Shown here piece after piece: positions 36,247 to 48,939 of a stretch of DNA of 64,000 bases. Made by a program: the position numbers and the translations under genes. Every line of letters begins with the position of its first letter. Positions within the stretch are counted from its first letter, which is position 1. The DNA comes from Abelmoschus esculentus (taxonomy: Eukaryota; Streptophyta; Magnoliopsida; Malvales; Malvaceae): positions 3,048,001-3,112,000 of the forward strand of contig JAUCBN010000036.1 in assembly GCA_035048815.1 (NCBI GenBank). Direction: 5' to 3'. The notes under the pieces are model-generated. The model had not been told where the DNA came from. It saw only the letters and a program-made list of their open reading frames with translations, and ran no database searches.

Positions 36247-36252
36247 CGTGCG
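36247..36252. promoter_or_regulatory. CGTGCG, candidate BZR1 brassinosteroid-response element
   Basis: CGTG(T/C)G is the core bound by BZR1-family repressors in promoters of brassinosteroid biosynthesis genes. This copy lies about 630 bases upstream of the CYP90C1 ATG. A six-base match is common by chance, so the support comes from the known feedback on this pathway. Confidence 0.3.
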
Positions 36253-37570
36253 GTGTATGGCTTCTTTGTCCCACTTAAAACCACAATGGATATTGCTAAT
36301 AATGTCTAAAAGCAGTTGATGACGAAAAAGACATTATAAATCTAGAGGAATCACCTTCTCTCCTTTTCCTTTTTGTACATGATTCTCATATGGTCACGTC
36401 TTTCTGTCAGTCAGAAGAACAAATACAAGAAACTCAGTTCAGTAGGATACAATGGTTTGTACGTCAACATCGGTAACGACCATTTGGTGGTGCGGCAGAG
36501 GAGTTAGATAACTGTCATCTTACCGTCTTTCAAGCTCAAACAACAGCTGCAATGGTAAAGATGGGGTTGCAGACTTGCAGTAGGGCCTATGAATCGATTT
36601 CTACTCTAATAATATGATACATCAGCTAACGGTACTGAATCCAATGTAGGGAAAGAAGAAAAAAAGTCGGCATCCATATTTGCTTTGGTTTTTATTCCTT
36701 TGTTAATGGCATTTGTTGTTGACATATTGGTTAGCAAATTGCAGTGTCTGCAGACTCTACGCTTTGTATCTTCTGGAGTTAAGCAAACCTAGGCATTAAC
36801 GTTTTGTATAAAATAAATAGCATGTGCATGTGATGATCTACTGATGGGTTAATACCATAATGGAATATATATTAATTCTAGATTGAATCATCACATCTTT
36901 TCTATATGTAATTAATAAGCTGTTAATTATCAGGTAATTACTCAAAAATAAACGAACCTGATTACATGGATCATCTTTTTCCTGTATGTATTACCAATAT
37001 TTAGAATTAGTATTAAAATGTGACCGCAACACAGTGTAACGGTCGCATCGTAACGTTTTTCAAGGTTACCATGACGCATTTTAAGCACAACGCAATGAAG
37101 GAACTGTATCACGACTTTTAAGGTACGAAACCCTTATGTAACCCCGCAATATGTCATATATTGCACGGCAACGACGTATCACCACAATAAAACATCGAAA
37201 AATGATCTAAAATATAAATCTTCATAAATAACACATTCATAAGTCATTTGTAAGTTCATCATCACATAGTCTAACTACAAACGATAATAAAATTAATGAA
37301 TTATTTCAATTTCTCATTCCTACTAATCAAGTAAATATTATCCTACACAAAATTTTTAAAATTACAAAATATATATCATTTAAAAAAAATTACCGCTAGT
37401 GCATGACATATCTTCCCATTAAAATTGTTAAAAAAATAAATACAAGTATCACATATTGTATTTAGAAATGGAAAAACTAGTGGGTAAGGAAAAATGGAAA
37501 ACCCCATTAGTACACCTTTTCTTTCAAAATATTTTTTAGCCGCTCTTCACTTTAATTAATTCTTTTGATT

Positions 37571-37610
37571 GGTGATCGACAATCAATTTTAGTATTGATT
37601 GTCGATCACC
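37571..37610. repeat. Perfect inverted repeat (hairpin)
   Basis: GGTGATCGACAATCAAT (37571-37587) pairs perfectly with ATTGATTGTCGATCACC (37594-37610) around a six-base loop. It lies in intergenic AT-rich DNA. A small cruciform, a transposon terminus pair or a decayed element end are all possible. Confidence 0.7.
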
Positions 37611-38739
37611 GAATTTATTATTTTTTTTGTTTTTGTTTTTTATTTTAATAAGAATCTCTGCTTTTATAGCACATTGTTTCTGTCCTTGTGACACGTTTTT
37701 CTTCTGTCTTTATGACATGTTTTTATTTTTGTTTGTGATTTGATTCATCTGTCTTTGTAGCATGTTTCAGCATACCCTAAAGATCGATTGTTGTTCACAC
37801 AGAGATTCAATCGATGCTAGTTTTCTGATTTATGTTTTTGTCGGTGGTCACTTGAAAAGATTTATCCCCACTCAGTTGATGGTCGTTTGCCAATGAAATC
37901 AGTCCTAGGTAGCGATACTTTTTGCATGACAGTTTGGATCGTCTACAACTCCTTTCTTTCTTTGTTATGCGTCTCGTTTGGACAAATATAAGGAGATTCA
38001 GGAAGCTTCTGAAATTTATTGGTATGCTTATTTTCATAGAAATTTTATTTTTTTTTGTTTTGGGTTGTAAAAATTTTTGCATTGTTTAATCCAATTATTT
38101 TATTTATTGATTGTGATGTAATTATAATTTTTCTATGGGTTTAATAAAAATTCAGTAGCATTTGTCAAAAAAAATAAAAAATAAAAAAATTATTAAATTA
38201 TTAAATGTATTCGGCTTATCATATCATAATCTCAACTAATAAAATTTATTTATCTTAATTTTTAAGATAAATCTGTATCTCTTTCACGTAAATAAAAAGT
38301 GGATAATTATCTTAAAATAAATAAGTTTTATTAGTTAAAATTATAAATAATATAATAAATCATATATATCTAATAATTTTTTTTTAAAAATACAATTTTG
38401 GATACTAAATATAAATACCAATTTCATTATAAATAAAATATCACATGATTATAGTTTTAAAATGGTCGGTAATTATCTTAGTTTTTTTCATTATTCAACT
38501 TTCCAATGTTATTTTTTATTTTATTACAAAAATGGTCAATATATTGTTTATTAATGTTACAGAAATGGCGCGATATGTTAATATTAATGGAAAAATATCT
38601 TATTTTGTCCTTAATTATCATTAAAAAATTATTTTTATATATTTTAGTATTTTTAATAATACTCTAAAAAATTTAAAAATTAAATAATCTTTAGAATATA
38701 TAGAAATTCACCATGCTCTATCTAATTTGTCAATTGAGT

Positions 38740-39905
38740 ATCACTGTTTAATCAAGTGATGATAAATATCTATTGAGTTGATCAATCTTGTAAGATGGTC
38801 AAGAGGTGTGAATTAGTAATTTAAAAAGTAGGGTAAACATTTTAGCTAAAAATGCTAAAAATAAAGAACAAAGGATTTATAGTGGTTCAAGCTTCGAACA
38901 AGCTCTACATCCACTACCTTAGCTCCCACTAAGGATTTTCAACCAATTCACTATTGAATTCAACTTTTTTCTAGGTTCAAGGAATAACATTTACAAACAA
39001 ATCAATTTTTTACCCAAAATTGATTAAAAAATTGATTTCAACCTCACTAGAAGTTACAAGAGAAAGAAAGGGCTAAAACAAATTCTCTCACAAAAAATGT
39101 ATGCCCCAAATACAAATTAACTCTCCCCGAACTTAAGAATTACAAGAAACAAAATAAGATCACAAGTTGGGAGGATAGGATATGCAATAAGTGCTTGGAG
39201 TTGGACTTGATTTGCTTGGATGTTGCTTGAGGTTCAATTCTTACTTAATGCTTTTGAATGCTTCTTTTTATACCTTCTCATTGATTTCTAACCGTTGAGG
39301 TTGTTGGGAAAGTAAATATGGACGTTGGAGCTTCATCTTTCCATCATAAATGCACTCTGCAGCAGGTGGTATCGAAACACGGGTACCTGTTTCGAAACAT
39401 GCCAAGAAAAGAAAAAGTCGTTGTGCATTTAATAAGGGGTGTATCGATATCTGTTTCGATATAAAAAGTTTCTGTGATGCTCGGTATCGAACCTTGTTTC
39501 GATACAGACCAACCATCAATCAAAATTTAACTGATACCAACGGTCGACTCATTTAATGCTTGGAAATAGCCGTTGGGGATTAAGGGTGTATCGATACCAG
39601 GAGTCATATATTTAAAATTAAAAAATAATTTAAAATTTAACCAAGATATTTCGATACCAGTATCGAAACATGGGTTGGCAGAAAGTTTTGGTATCGAACC
39701 TTTTTTCGATACCTGTTCTTGATCTCAAGAACAAGCCTTGAAAAAATCCCAGGTGTATCGATACCTGTCCTCATGGTATCGATACCCTCGTATAAAAATG
39801 GCTTGTAAGAGTATTTCAAAGTTCTTGGTTTTGACTTAGAGATCAAACTTTGACTTAGGGACTTAAAAATTTATTTCAAAATAGTCATTACACTTATTTG
39901 TTATA
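38740..39905. mobile_element. Retrotransposon-like noncoding region with TATCGATAC words
   Basis: The stretch has landmarks that I associate with noncoding or LTR parts of plant Copia-type elements: GTCAAGAGGTGTGAATTAG near 38799, then AGTGGTTCAAGC with CTCTACATCCACTACCTTAG near 38881-38922. From 39366 it holds at least eight TATCGATAC or TTTCGATAC words in both orientations. No gag or pol coding sequence is present, so it is a fragment or a solo/derived copy. Boundaries are estimates and the family assignment is from memory. Confidence 0.4.
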
Positions 39906-40202
39906 TCAAAATCAATTTTAGTTTTACAGTATCATCATCTGATTAATTAATTAATTTAAAAAATTAAATTAAAATTAGATCTAAATTTATATAATAAATA
40001 AATAATAAAAATTAAATATAAAATTTTATTTAATTTTGTTAATAATCACGTCATTAATTCATTACTCCTCTGTTAATATTTTAATAATAGCATTAAAATA
40101 GATTAATTTATTGAATTTAATAATTTAGTTAATGAGTTTAATAATTTAATAATAAAATAAGTATATCCTATTAATTAAGTGACCAGTAAAATAGTTTACC
40201 TT

Positions 40203-40228
40203 AATAATAATAATAATAATAATAATAT
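40203..40228 (+). repeat. (AAT)n microsatellite
   Basis: An uninterrupted run of about eight AAT units in the flank upstream of the GT gene. Confidence 0.85.
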
Positions 40229-40477
40229 CTTCGGGAAAAATGGTTAATAATCCTTCACTGACACACAGACTTCGAGAATGAAAACCAGTACAAATCCGAG
40301 TCAAAAAAGAAAATTCTAAGAGCTAAAAATCTTCTTCCAAGTGTTCCATCCTACACCGACAAATGTACACCTTCAGCTGCTTGATTTTGCTAACAAACAG
40401 ACCCCTCAAATGCCAAAGCTAGCATTACCCCATCTCTCACTGTCTAATCCTAACCCTAGACCCAAGAGACGAAGACG

Positions 40478-43400
40478 ATGGCGAAGCACGCCGCCGTTGG
40501 ATGGGGCCACCATCACTTACAGAACCGATGGCTTTTAGCCCTTCTCGTAATGCTTTCTGTTTCAACGGTTATTGCCTTCTTCATGAGAGCCGCCTTCGAT
40601 TCGTGTGATCGGAACGTTTCTGCTGCTGGTCATGGTATCGCCTCTGCTCGGAATGTCATTCAAGCCGTCGAGAAGCGAGCTCCGCAGACCGCTGCTGCGA
40701 ACCCGAGTCCGCTCAGTTTCATGAAGTCGAAGGTTGTTCTGCTGGTGTCGCACGAACTCTCACTTTCTGGTACTCTCCTTTTTTTTGTTAATAGATATCT
40801 TTTGTGGGTTTCAGTCGTTTTGGAATTCATTTTATGATTTTTTGGTTGAATCTCAATGCAGTATTGGAGTTTGTTTTAATTGCCTTCCCTTTACCGTCGA
40901 GTGACTTGTTAGGGTTTATTTCTGTATGATTGTTTCCATTGAATTGTCATTGCAAATGGATCGAAATGTTCAGTAGCTTTGATGTAACCTTCTGCATCAT
41001 CTATGGGATGTCCTCGCATGGTTGCAATTGATCCGTGGACACATATAAATGACTTTATTATCATATGAATGAAATAGACGAGAATATGCATGAATTCTTT
41101 TGGTTAGTGTGCTGTTCTAGGCTTCTAGCCATGCCCATTTTTTTTAAAGCCAATCCTGCTGTTTTTTCATTCAAGTAATTAATAGATGTATTTGCATAAG
41201 TTTCTTTAGTGTACGTGAGTTTATCTGCACATTCTATTTCTAAAGTGTGAAGAAGAGAAACTATGTAGGTCCATTATGGCCCTTTGCGTATTGTCTTAAT
41301 CCCTTTGTTAATTTTATTATTTTTGACATACAGTAAAAGAACATTCCACTAGTGTGCTGGTATCTTAGAGGTTTAATTACTTTCTGAGGCTCTGTAAACA
41401 TGCTAGTTATGTCCCATCCTTTATTTCTCATAGATGAAAATAATTATATCATTAATAAATCTGAGATTTTCGTTGACTCCTAACTCCGATGTACTTTGCA
41501 TGTAAATTATAGAATGTAGTTTTGCGTGTTGCTGACATGTGCTATAAATGGTTTGTGCATATGTAGAATCTTTGTCATGTCGTGGATCTTGTGGTATAAT
41601 GTGCATTTGTCCTTGTCATTTCCCTTCTTGACAAATCGTTGTTCTTGAATCTTGTAACTTTCTGGTTATAAATAATGTCTGTTGCTTCCAGTTGTCAATG
41701 AGTGTGCAGCTTGTCTAAGTATGTGATCTCTAAATTGTAGTTTTGCTACTCTGTTGTAAACAAAATTTATTTTTCATAAACGACTCTTTGTTGGAAGACA
41801 AATAAAGAAATTTTATTCTTTATGACATTTGTGACTATCATCTTTCTTTATGAAGATGCTTTTTAGAATTCATTTATACTTTATTTCACCATATTTCATT
41901 ATATAGTGTTTCCTTTCTTATTACTCTAGGTGGACCATTGTTGCTGATGGAATTGGCATTCCTATTAAGAAGTGTTGGTGCTGAAGTTTATTGGATTACA
42001 ATTACAAAAGCATCTGAAACAGATGAAGTAACATATAGTTTAGAACATAAGATGTTGGACAGAGGAGTACAGGTACTCGGATGACTTCACTTTGGTTATA
42101 TATCCATTTATGGTGCTTTTACGATATAGTAGTGAACTTTATATTATCCTATATGATTGATTGACATTCTATCTGTGAAGGTTTAGATGATTTCTTTGTA
42201 AATATCCTTTTCATCTAATTAGTTAGGCCTTTACTCGTCTTTTCAGGTTTTCCCGGCTAGGGGGAAAGAAGCTTTAGATACGGCTCTAAGAGCTGATTTG
42301 GTTGTTTTGAACACTGCAGTTGCTGGGAAATGGCTGGATGTTGTTCTTAAAGAAGACGTTCATCGTGTTTTGTCGAAGGTGTTGTGGTGGATCCATGAAA
42401 TGCGAGGCCATTACTTCAAATTAGACTATGTAAAACATCTTCCTTTTGTAGCTGGTGCTATGATTGATTCACATGTTACAGCAGAATACTGGAAGAATAG
42501 GACTCAAGAACGTTTGAAGTAACCTTCTAAATCATTGTTTCTACAATATCAGTGTTCTTATTGTTGCTTTTTAAGTATTAATGTTCATTTTGCATGCATT
42601 ACAGCAAAAACCCAAACGAGCTTTCTGGTGCATTTAGTTTCTCAGTTAATCCATATCTTTCACATTCCTTATGTCTAATTACACATTTGAGTGTTTTTTC
42701 GTCTCCCGTTCATTTGCTTTTTGTAGGATTAAAATGCCCGATACCTATGTTGTTCACCTTGGAAATAGCAAGGAACTGATGCAAGTTGCAGAAGATAGTG
42801 TGGCTAAAAGGGTTTTGCGTGAACATGTTCGTGAATCTCTTGGAGTGCTCAATGAAGATTTACTCTTTGCCTTAATAAATAGTATGCTTTTCAGTTTTCT
42901 TCTTGAATGGATTTTTCTCTTCTTGCCCTTCAGTGTCTTCCAAATAATGCACCTAGTTTTATAGAAATCCTCCTTTTAATTTGATAAAAAGAGAGTTGTC
43001 AGAATTGGCTTTGTCGATTGTAGCGTTACTTTTACTGGGAAAGTAACAGTTGCTCAGTGATTTCAATTTGAAGCCATTTATGCTGTTACATTGCTGCTCA
43101 ATTTTTTTTTTGGTGAGACAGATATTTTCTCTTTGAAGAAAGTTCAAAATCATGTAGCTTCTTTGATTGTTATGTATTGAAACTCTTGCATTTTGAGTTC
43201 TGTTTAGTTCTATCGATCACCTTTCCAAAATTTTCCATTTCTCCCTTGAATTATCATTGTATTGTTTTCAAGTAATCACCAAATCACTCTAATGTATCCT
43301 TTCCTAACTTTTGCTCTCTGAGGCATATAAAATAAGGTAGATACTAGATAGTTGGGAAAACATTTAAACTAAAAAGTGTATGGTTTTCTGCTATTTATCA

Positions 43401-44912
43401 CTAAGTTGTACCAAATTCCTTTCACTGCAGGTGTTTCAAGGGGAAAAGGACAAGATCTTTTTTTACATTCTTTTTATGAGGCCTTGCAACTGATCAAAGA
43501 AAAGAAAATGCAGGTACCACCACTGCATGCAGTAATTGTGGGAAGTGACATGAGTGCTCAGAAAAAATTTGAATTGGAAATACGGGATTACGTATTGCAG
43601 AAGAGAATTCAAGACCGTGTTCATTTTGTGAACAAAACTCTGACAGTTGCACCATATTTATCTGCCATTGATGTTCTTGTGCAGAACTCCCAGGTAATTT
43701 ATGTGGTTTAAAGCATTTTCTGTTTCAAATATAATGATTACTTCAATCTGTGAAATTAATCTAATTTGCTTTTTTGTTAATGTAAATGTTGCACCTTCAG
43801 TTGTTTGTATAATTATAATAGAAAGAAGCTATGGGCTGTTTTATTACCTGGAGGTATAGGGGAGAGTCATAAATATTTGAAGGTCCTGTTACCATTAGAA
43901 TTTGCTGATATGATTGAAGCCTTTAGATAAACAAGTCTCAGCCAGTAGTTGACTTAGTAATGTTGATAATTGACTTGATGACATTGGTTTTCTGGTGTTT
44001 AGAGGGCTAGCTCTTCTTAAATTATAATAATGGTAATTATGATTATGTTTTGTGTTAGTTTTTCGACTGTTGTTCTTAAATGTCTCCAAGTTACATAATG
44101 TCACAGTCACCAAGTAATCAGAATTCTAAAGGCATAAAACATGAGCAATTAATTCCTAGAGAAATGTGCATCTATGGACTGGAGGAGAACTGGATTTGTT
44201 TGAGTAGATTCCTTGTTACAAAGAATAGGTCGAGGGATGCATATGACGGTTTTGAATTTTCTGATCTTCATGTAGGCTTGTGAATTTTTACTAATATATT
44301 TTCTTTCATTTTTTCCCTCTATGATCAGGCATTTAATTATTAACTAACAACACCTTGTTCTCTTCTTCAAAGTTACTTTAAATATAAAGCAATCACAGTT
44401 TTTCATTGCTGTTAGGCACGAGGAGAATGCTTTGGACGGATAACAATCGAGGCCATGGCATTCCAGTTACCTGTACTGGTAATCTATGAACTCTGCCTGA
44501 TTTCCTTTTACTGGTGTTTGCTTTTACTGATACTTATGAGCTTTCGATAAGAAAACGAGTCGAACCCGCTAACTGCTCATATTTTCGCTGCCACTAGTCG
44601 TTGGAGCTGGTTTTTGATACTGATACATATCATATGCAAAAACAGGGAACAGCTGCAGGAGGCACCACAGAAATAGTAGTGAACGGGACAACCGGTGTAT
44701 TACATCCGGTTGGCAAAGCAGGGGTTACACCTCTTGCAAAAAATATTGTGAAACTTGCCACTCATGTCGAGAAGAGGCTTACAATGGGGAAGAGAGGGTA
44801 CGAAAGAGTCAAAGAAAGATTTCTAGAACCACACATGGCAGAGAGAGTTGCTGGAGTACTGAAACAAGTGTTGAGGAAATCTAGAATCAAATCAAGTAGA
44901 CACCTGGATTGA
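40478..44912 (+). CDS. Type II membrane glycosyltransferase, GT4/GT-B fold (At1g19710/At1g75420-like)
   Basis: Seven exons: 40478-40769, 41930-42072, 42247-42518, 42727-42881, 43431-43693, 44416-44478, 44646-44912. They join in frame to 484 aa. A short basic cytosolic N-terminus, one membrane span (about 18-36) and a stem precede the catalytic region, as in Golgi type II transferases. The N-terminal Rossmann half begins KVVLLVSHELSLSGGPLLLME, a form common in GT4 enzymes. The C-terminal half keeps the nucleotide-sugar E-x7-E motif (E379 and E387 in GECFGRITIEAMA) and the GTAAGGTTEIV loop. Donor and acceptor are not known for this plant subfamily, which databases usually call a UDP-glycosyltransferase superfamily protein. 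Exon 6 is only 63 bases (21 codons), between introns of 722 and 167 bases. The first ATG was used. Confidence 0.9.
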
Positions 44913-45938
44913 AACCCTACTCCATAACAATGAGGTTAGGTCCAGTTTCAGTCAGTGCAGCCATGGTAACCCAAAGTACAGGCTAAAATAGGATGCAATT
45001 TTCTTTCTCTCCCCCCCTCCTCATGGACTGACATATATCCTTGGTTATGGCCTAGTTTTAGGTCTCCCGTTTTTCTTTTAGGGGTGTAAATTATGTATGT
45101 GCTAAGACAATTTTCAGCAGCTTATGTAGTTGATAAGTCATTTTGAAAATCTGAGTAACATCATCAAGAGTATAACAGGTACACCATGCTGTAAGCACTG
45201 TGGTTTGATTCTCACACTTCACATAAAATTTTCATGTCAATCAAATAATATATGGTAATGAAAGAGTGTTAGTTGAGTGACTTAATTTGTTAATAAATAA
45301 AGTTAAGTGATGGAATTTGATAAAATGAAAGATTTATGTTTTATAAGAATTCTAAAAAGTATTATGATCTTTATCTATTATTCATAATTATAATAAATTT
45401 TAGTTTATAATATAAATTATAGAGTAGAATTTTTAAAAAAATGTTACGAATACCTGAATGTTTACCGAGATTTAATTTATCGCTAAAAATATTATTTTTA
45501 TGAATTAGAGTTTTATGAATTATATATTTTTATATCTATAAATAAATGATTTGACGAAGGTATTGTACACATTTGAATATTCATAATAATTATAAAAATT
45601 TCCCTTTTCTCGTCTCTTTATTTTTATTATTCTTTGTTATTTTATTTATAATACTTTATCAACAAGCGGTTCTAATTAAATGTCAATCGAATCCTAAATG
45701 AGGTGTTAAAAAGAATTTAATTCTAACATGAATTATAGATAATTTTTTTAATTATATTTTAATTATCGATCTCTTTTTCCTTTGATACTTAACTTGAATT
45801 TTAATTTTTTTAAAAAATTATTGTTCGAATCCTCCATGCTCAAACGATCTTGGTTGGCGGGTTTGATTATGATTTATGTGTTAAAATAGCTAGATTGAAA
45901 TGTCTGTGAAATTAGGGCTTTTAGAGTGAGGGAGGAAG
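44913..45938. other. Intergenic, 3' flank of the GT4 gene
   Basis: 3' UTR-like sequence to about 45.2 kb, then AT-rich DNA. No coding region or recognisable element was seen. Confidence 0.45.
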
Positions 45939-46348
45939 GTGTTTGATGAATTGCCTGAAATAGATTTGATTTCTTGGGAAGAGTTAATTGTAGCCTATGC
46001 GACAAGGAGGGTATGAAATCTGCTGGAAAATCGTTTGTTCAATTTCCTTTGAAGGATATGGTGGTCTGGAGGTCAATGATTACAGGATATGCTCAGAATG
46101 CTAATCCTTTGAGAGAATGCAAATGAAGGGTTGAAAACAGATGGGGCTACTTTGGTTGGAGTTATTTCTTCTTGTGCACAAAGTAAACTGGATTCAGTAT
46201 ATTATCGAGTGTTTGGGGGTTAATCCTGTTCATTATGTTGTGGTAATGGAGTAAAGGATTGTCTTTTCATTTAGCTCGATGATTATGAGGTTTGCTATGC
46301 ATGGTTGTGCTTATGAAGCATTGGAATTGCTTCACGAAATGGTGAATC
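45939..46348 (+). pseudogene. PPR-protein gene fragment, frameshifted
   Basis: Plus-strand pieces translate into pentatricopeptide-repeat motifs in three frames. VFDELPEIDLISW begins at 45939, followed by an in-frame stop. Then KDMVVWRSMITGYAQNA, a KTDGATLVGVISSCAQ stretch, and SSMIMRFAMHG with YEALELLHEMV at the end. The order and spacing are those of PLS-type plant PPR proteins that act on organellar RNA. Frameshifts and stops between the pieces, and loss of both ends, show that it is dead. It ends just before the poly-G tract and the tRNA-His gene. Confidence 0.8.
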
Positions 46349-46378
46349 ATACTATTTGCAGTCATGGAGGAGAAATTC

Positions 46379-46401
46379 GGGGGGGGGGGGGGGGGGGGGG
46401 G
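46379..46401 (+). repeat. Poly-G tract (G23)
   Basis: An uninterrupted run of 23 G residues directly between the PPR fossil and the tRNA-His gene. Such runs can form G-quadruplexes and are error-prone in sequencing, so the exact length is doubtful. Confidence 0.8.
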
Positions 46402-46462
46402 AAGTGGAATGATAGAATATCTGAAGAGGAGAAATGGAATAAAAGAGGAAAAAAAAAATTTC

Positions 46463-46534
46463 TGTGGCTGCTGGGATTCGAGCCCAGGTCTCCACGGCCA
46501 CAACGTGGAATTCTCACCACTAAACTACAGCCAC
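46463..46534 (-). tRNA. tRNA-His (anticodon GTG)
   Basis: The 72-nt minus-strand sequence folds as a full cloverleaf. The acceptor GTGGCTG pairs with CAGCCAC, with discriminator A. The anticodon stem is CCACG/CGTGG with loop TTGTGGC, giving anticodon GTG (46499-46501). The T stem is CTGGG/CCCAG with loop CTCGAAT. It matches plant nuclear tRNA-His from memory. There is no intron. A run of ten T residues begins five bases after the 3' end (complement of 46449-46458), as expected for RNA polymerase III termination. The base just 5' of the gene is G, matching the G-1 that tRNA-His receives after transcription; here this may be coincidence. Confidence 0.95.
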
Positions 46535-48939
46535 CTTGTTGAACAAACATTATGATATACAGTTTAAATTACTTAATTATTTAAAGTTACTAATAAATAT
46601 TTTGCGTATGATATGATATTCTTCCGCGTAGAACATAGACATGTGCGGGTAGGGAGGGTAATCGGCTTCACTTTTAAATATTTTTTTAAATTTTGCTTTT
46701 TTATTTAAACTTTTTAAAATTTGATTTTATTTATGAATTTATTCTATCGTTTATATTTTGTCCAAACTTTAAATTCTAACTCTGTGCTTACCGTAGAAGA
46801 CCCTGAACTTAATGAATGGCATAATATAGATATGTTCCTTTTCTCCCAAGGGTAAAACGAAAAGCACGGTCCCTAATAACGGGATTTGCTGCCTCCATAT
46901 GCTAACAAAAGCGAGCATATATTCTTCTAGGACTCAAAACACCCTTGTCTTCTTCTTAAAAACTCTTTAATTCTGCAAACTTTACACCTTTTCAGGGTCT
47001 CTGCCACTTCTCTACCACTGTTCCTTTCCCTTGCCCTTTCCCTTTCCAGTTGGTGCTTTACTTTCATTCATAATCTGCAAACAAATTCCGATTAAACAAT
47101 TAACAAATAACAGAACAGACAAAGAAAGGGTATAAAGTTAGACCCTATAATATTATAATTCTTCCATCGAAATTCTACAGTGTTCTTCTTGTGTTTCTGC
47201 AGATCACCAACTGATGAAAGATGCCACTTTTCATATATAGTTATAAATTCTGTGGTGCAGGATCTGCAGAGAAGTGGGAATTTTCCTATTCAATATTCAT
47301 CTCAAAAATTAAACAAATCTTCAAGCATGTTTACTGTTTAGGCTACGTACAATGACAGAAAAAGAATACTGATATATATATATATATATATATATATAGT
47401 AGAAAGATTATTGTGTGTGTATATATATAGTAGCAGAAAGGTTATTGTATTTTATGCCCTTAATGTTATTTTGTAACACAGGCTTATAATGCATCCCAAC
47501 GTGGATTCCAATTGAGGGCGGCCTATATAATGCAAGTGGATTAGACAGTCTAGGTGCTCTTTCTCACTTTGAATTTAATATTCAATCTCCAACCCTTCTC
47601 ATCATAACATTAACAAAAATGCCATCTTGGTATCCCAATGTTCATCCAATAATTGTGTATATTATATGATATTTGAACAAGTCTGAACCGTATATAAGAA
47701 AGCAACCAGTGTTGAAACCATGTATGAAGATGGATTTGCTGCAGAAAGTACTGGTTAGTTATTAAGCATGGAAATTAGTGGTGGTGAACCCATCAAGTGG
47801 TGTAGTGACAAATGACTTGTGTTGAAATCAAGTTTCGGATTCGGATTCAGACTTAGACAACACCTTCTCGCACCCTTTAACGGAAAAAATAAAAAGAAAA
47901 AATTGGAAATAAGTAGTGGATGATGGAAAGCCTCAGCCTGCAAGGGAAAGTAGAAGAGAAGGCAAACAACAAATTTGCAATCTTGCCCATCTCTACTTTT
48001 TTTTCTCTGAGCTAACTTTTTGGGGTTCCATATAATTTGATTATTATTATATACATGTAGGCTTCTTTCTGGTGAAAAGGCACTTTAATTTTGTTTAATT
48101 AAACAATTTTCAAAGTTTAGTACCTTCAATATTGGCTAGTTTTTTAATGTTTAGTCTCTCCATTGATGCATGCTTAAGCTGATCAAACCATTCTGAAAGT
48201 TAAATACCATAATGCTTCCTGTTTAACCGAGGTCCGATTAACATTAACATAAGTTATGGCAGTCGATTGCGGTGAACATCGGCTATATAAAAAGATGAAA
48301 TCACAAAAATAATGACAGTAACATCATGTTGTAGTCTGCTCACAGAAACTCATGCATACAAATTAAAGTACCATTTCTCTTGTAATGGATGTGCTACCAA
48401 GTACATAGATTAGCTATAAACTAATAACCATATTCATACATACAGTAAAAGCATCCACCTGCACTGGTGAAATAGTGGCTATGATTTAACAACCTAGTAA
48501 TATTTTTAACTTTTAGAATGATTACACTAAAACATGCCTATATATGATATGTTGCATAATAGGTCTTTGATTGAAAAGAAAACCTCGTTTTCAAACAGAA
48601 TTCCTCTTTCAGAGTTCATACCCTTCCTTGAGTATCTCACTGCTATTCCAAAACCAGGATTCCAATCATGTCTCATCCATCTATGTGATTCTGCAGATAA
48701 TAGAGAAGACAAAAAGTGAAACTTAATCCAATATATATAGGGTGCTTCTCTAGCAAACTGAAACTGCTTTTAAAGTTTCTTAGCAACCTCAAGGATTGAA
48801 GAAGTGAATGAGACTTTGCAGTTGCAGGGAGAGGAAATAAAGTTAGCAAGCAAAGTGTTTGAAAGCTAAACTGGTTTACTTGATATTACTTTCTTGAATC
48901 AAGCTTGTCATAGTTATTTGTATTCTTTTTGAAGTCACC
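46535..48939. other. Intergenic, upstream region of the bHLH gene
   Basis: AT-rich DNA with a (TA)n microsatellite near 47371-47398 and a small TG/TA run just after it. The last ~150 bases before 48940 look like 5' leader. ORFs here are short and featureless. Confidence 0.45.
47371..47398 (+). repeat. (TA)n microsatellite
   Basis: About fourteen uninterrupted AT/TA dinucleotides in the far upstream region of the bHLH gene. Confidence 0.85.

Larger units (their letters stand above)
35619..40477. other. Intergenic between CYP90C1 and the GT4 gene
   Basis: CYP90C1 leader and promoter to about 36.9 kb, with a GA run near 35797-35811 and a CGTGCG site at 36247. Then AT-rich DNA follows with a perfect hairpin (37571-37610), a retrotransposon-like noncoding region (38740-39905) and an (AAT)n microsatellite (about 40203-40228). 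The leader of the plus-strand GT gene precedes 40478. No gene was recognised. Confidence 0.5.
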
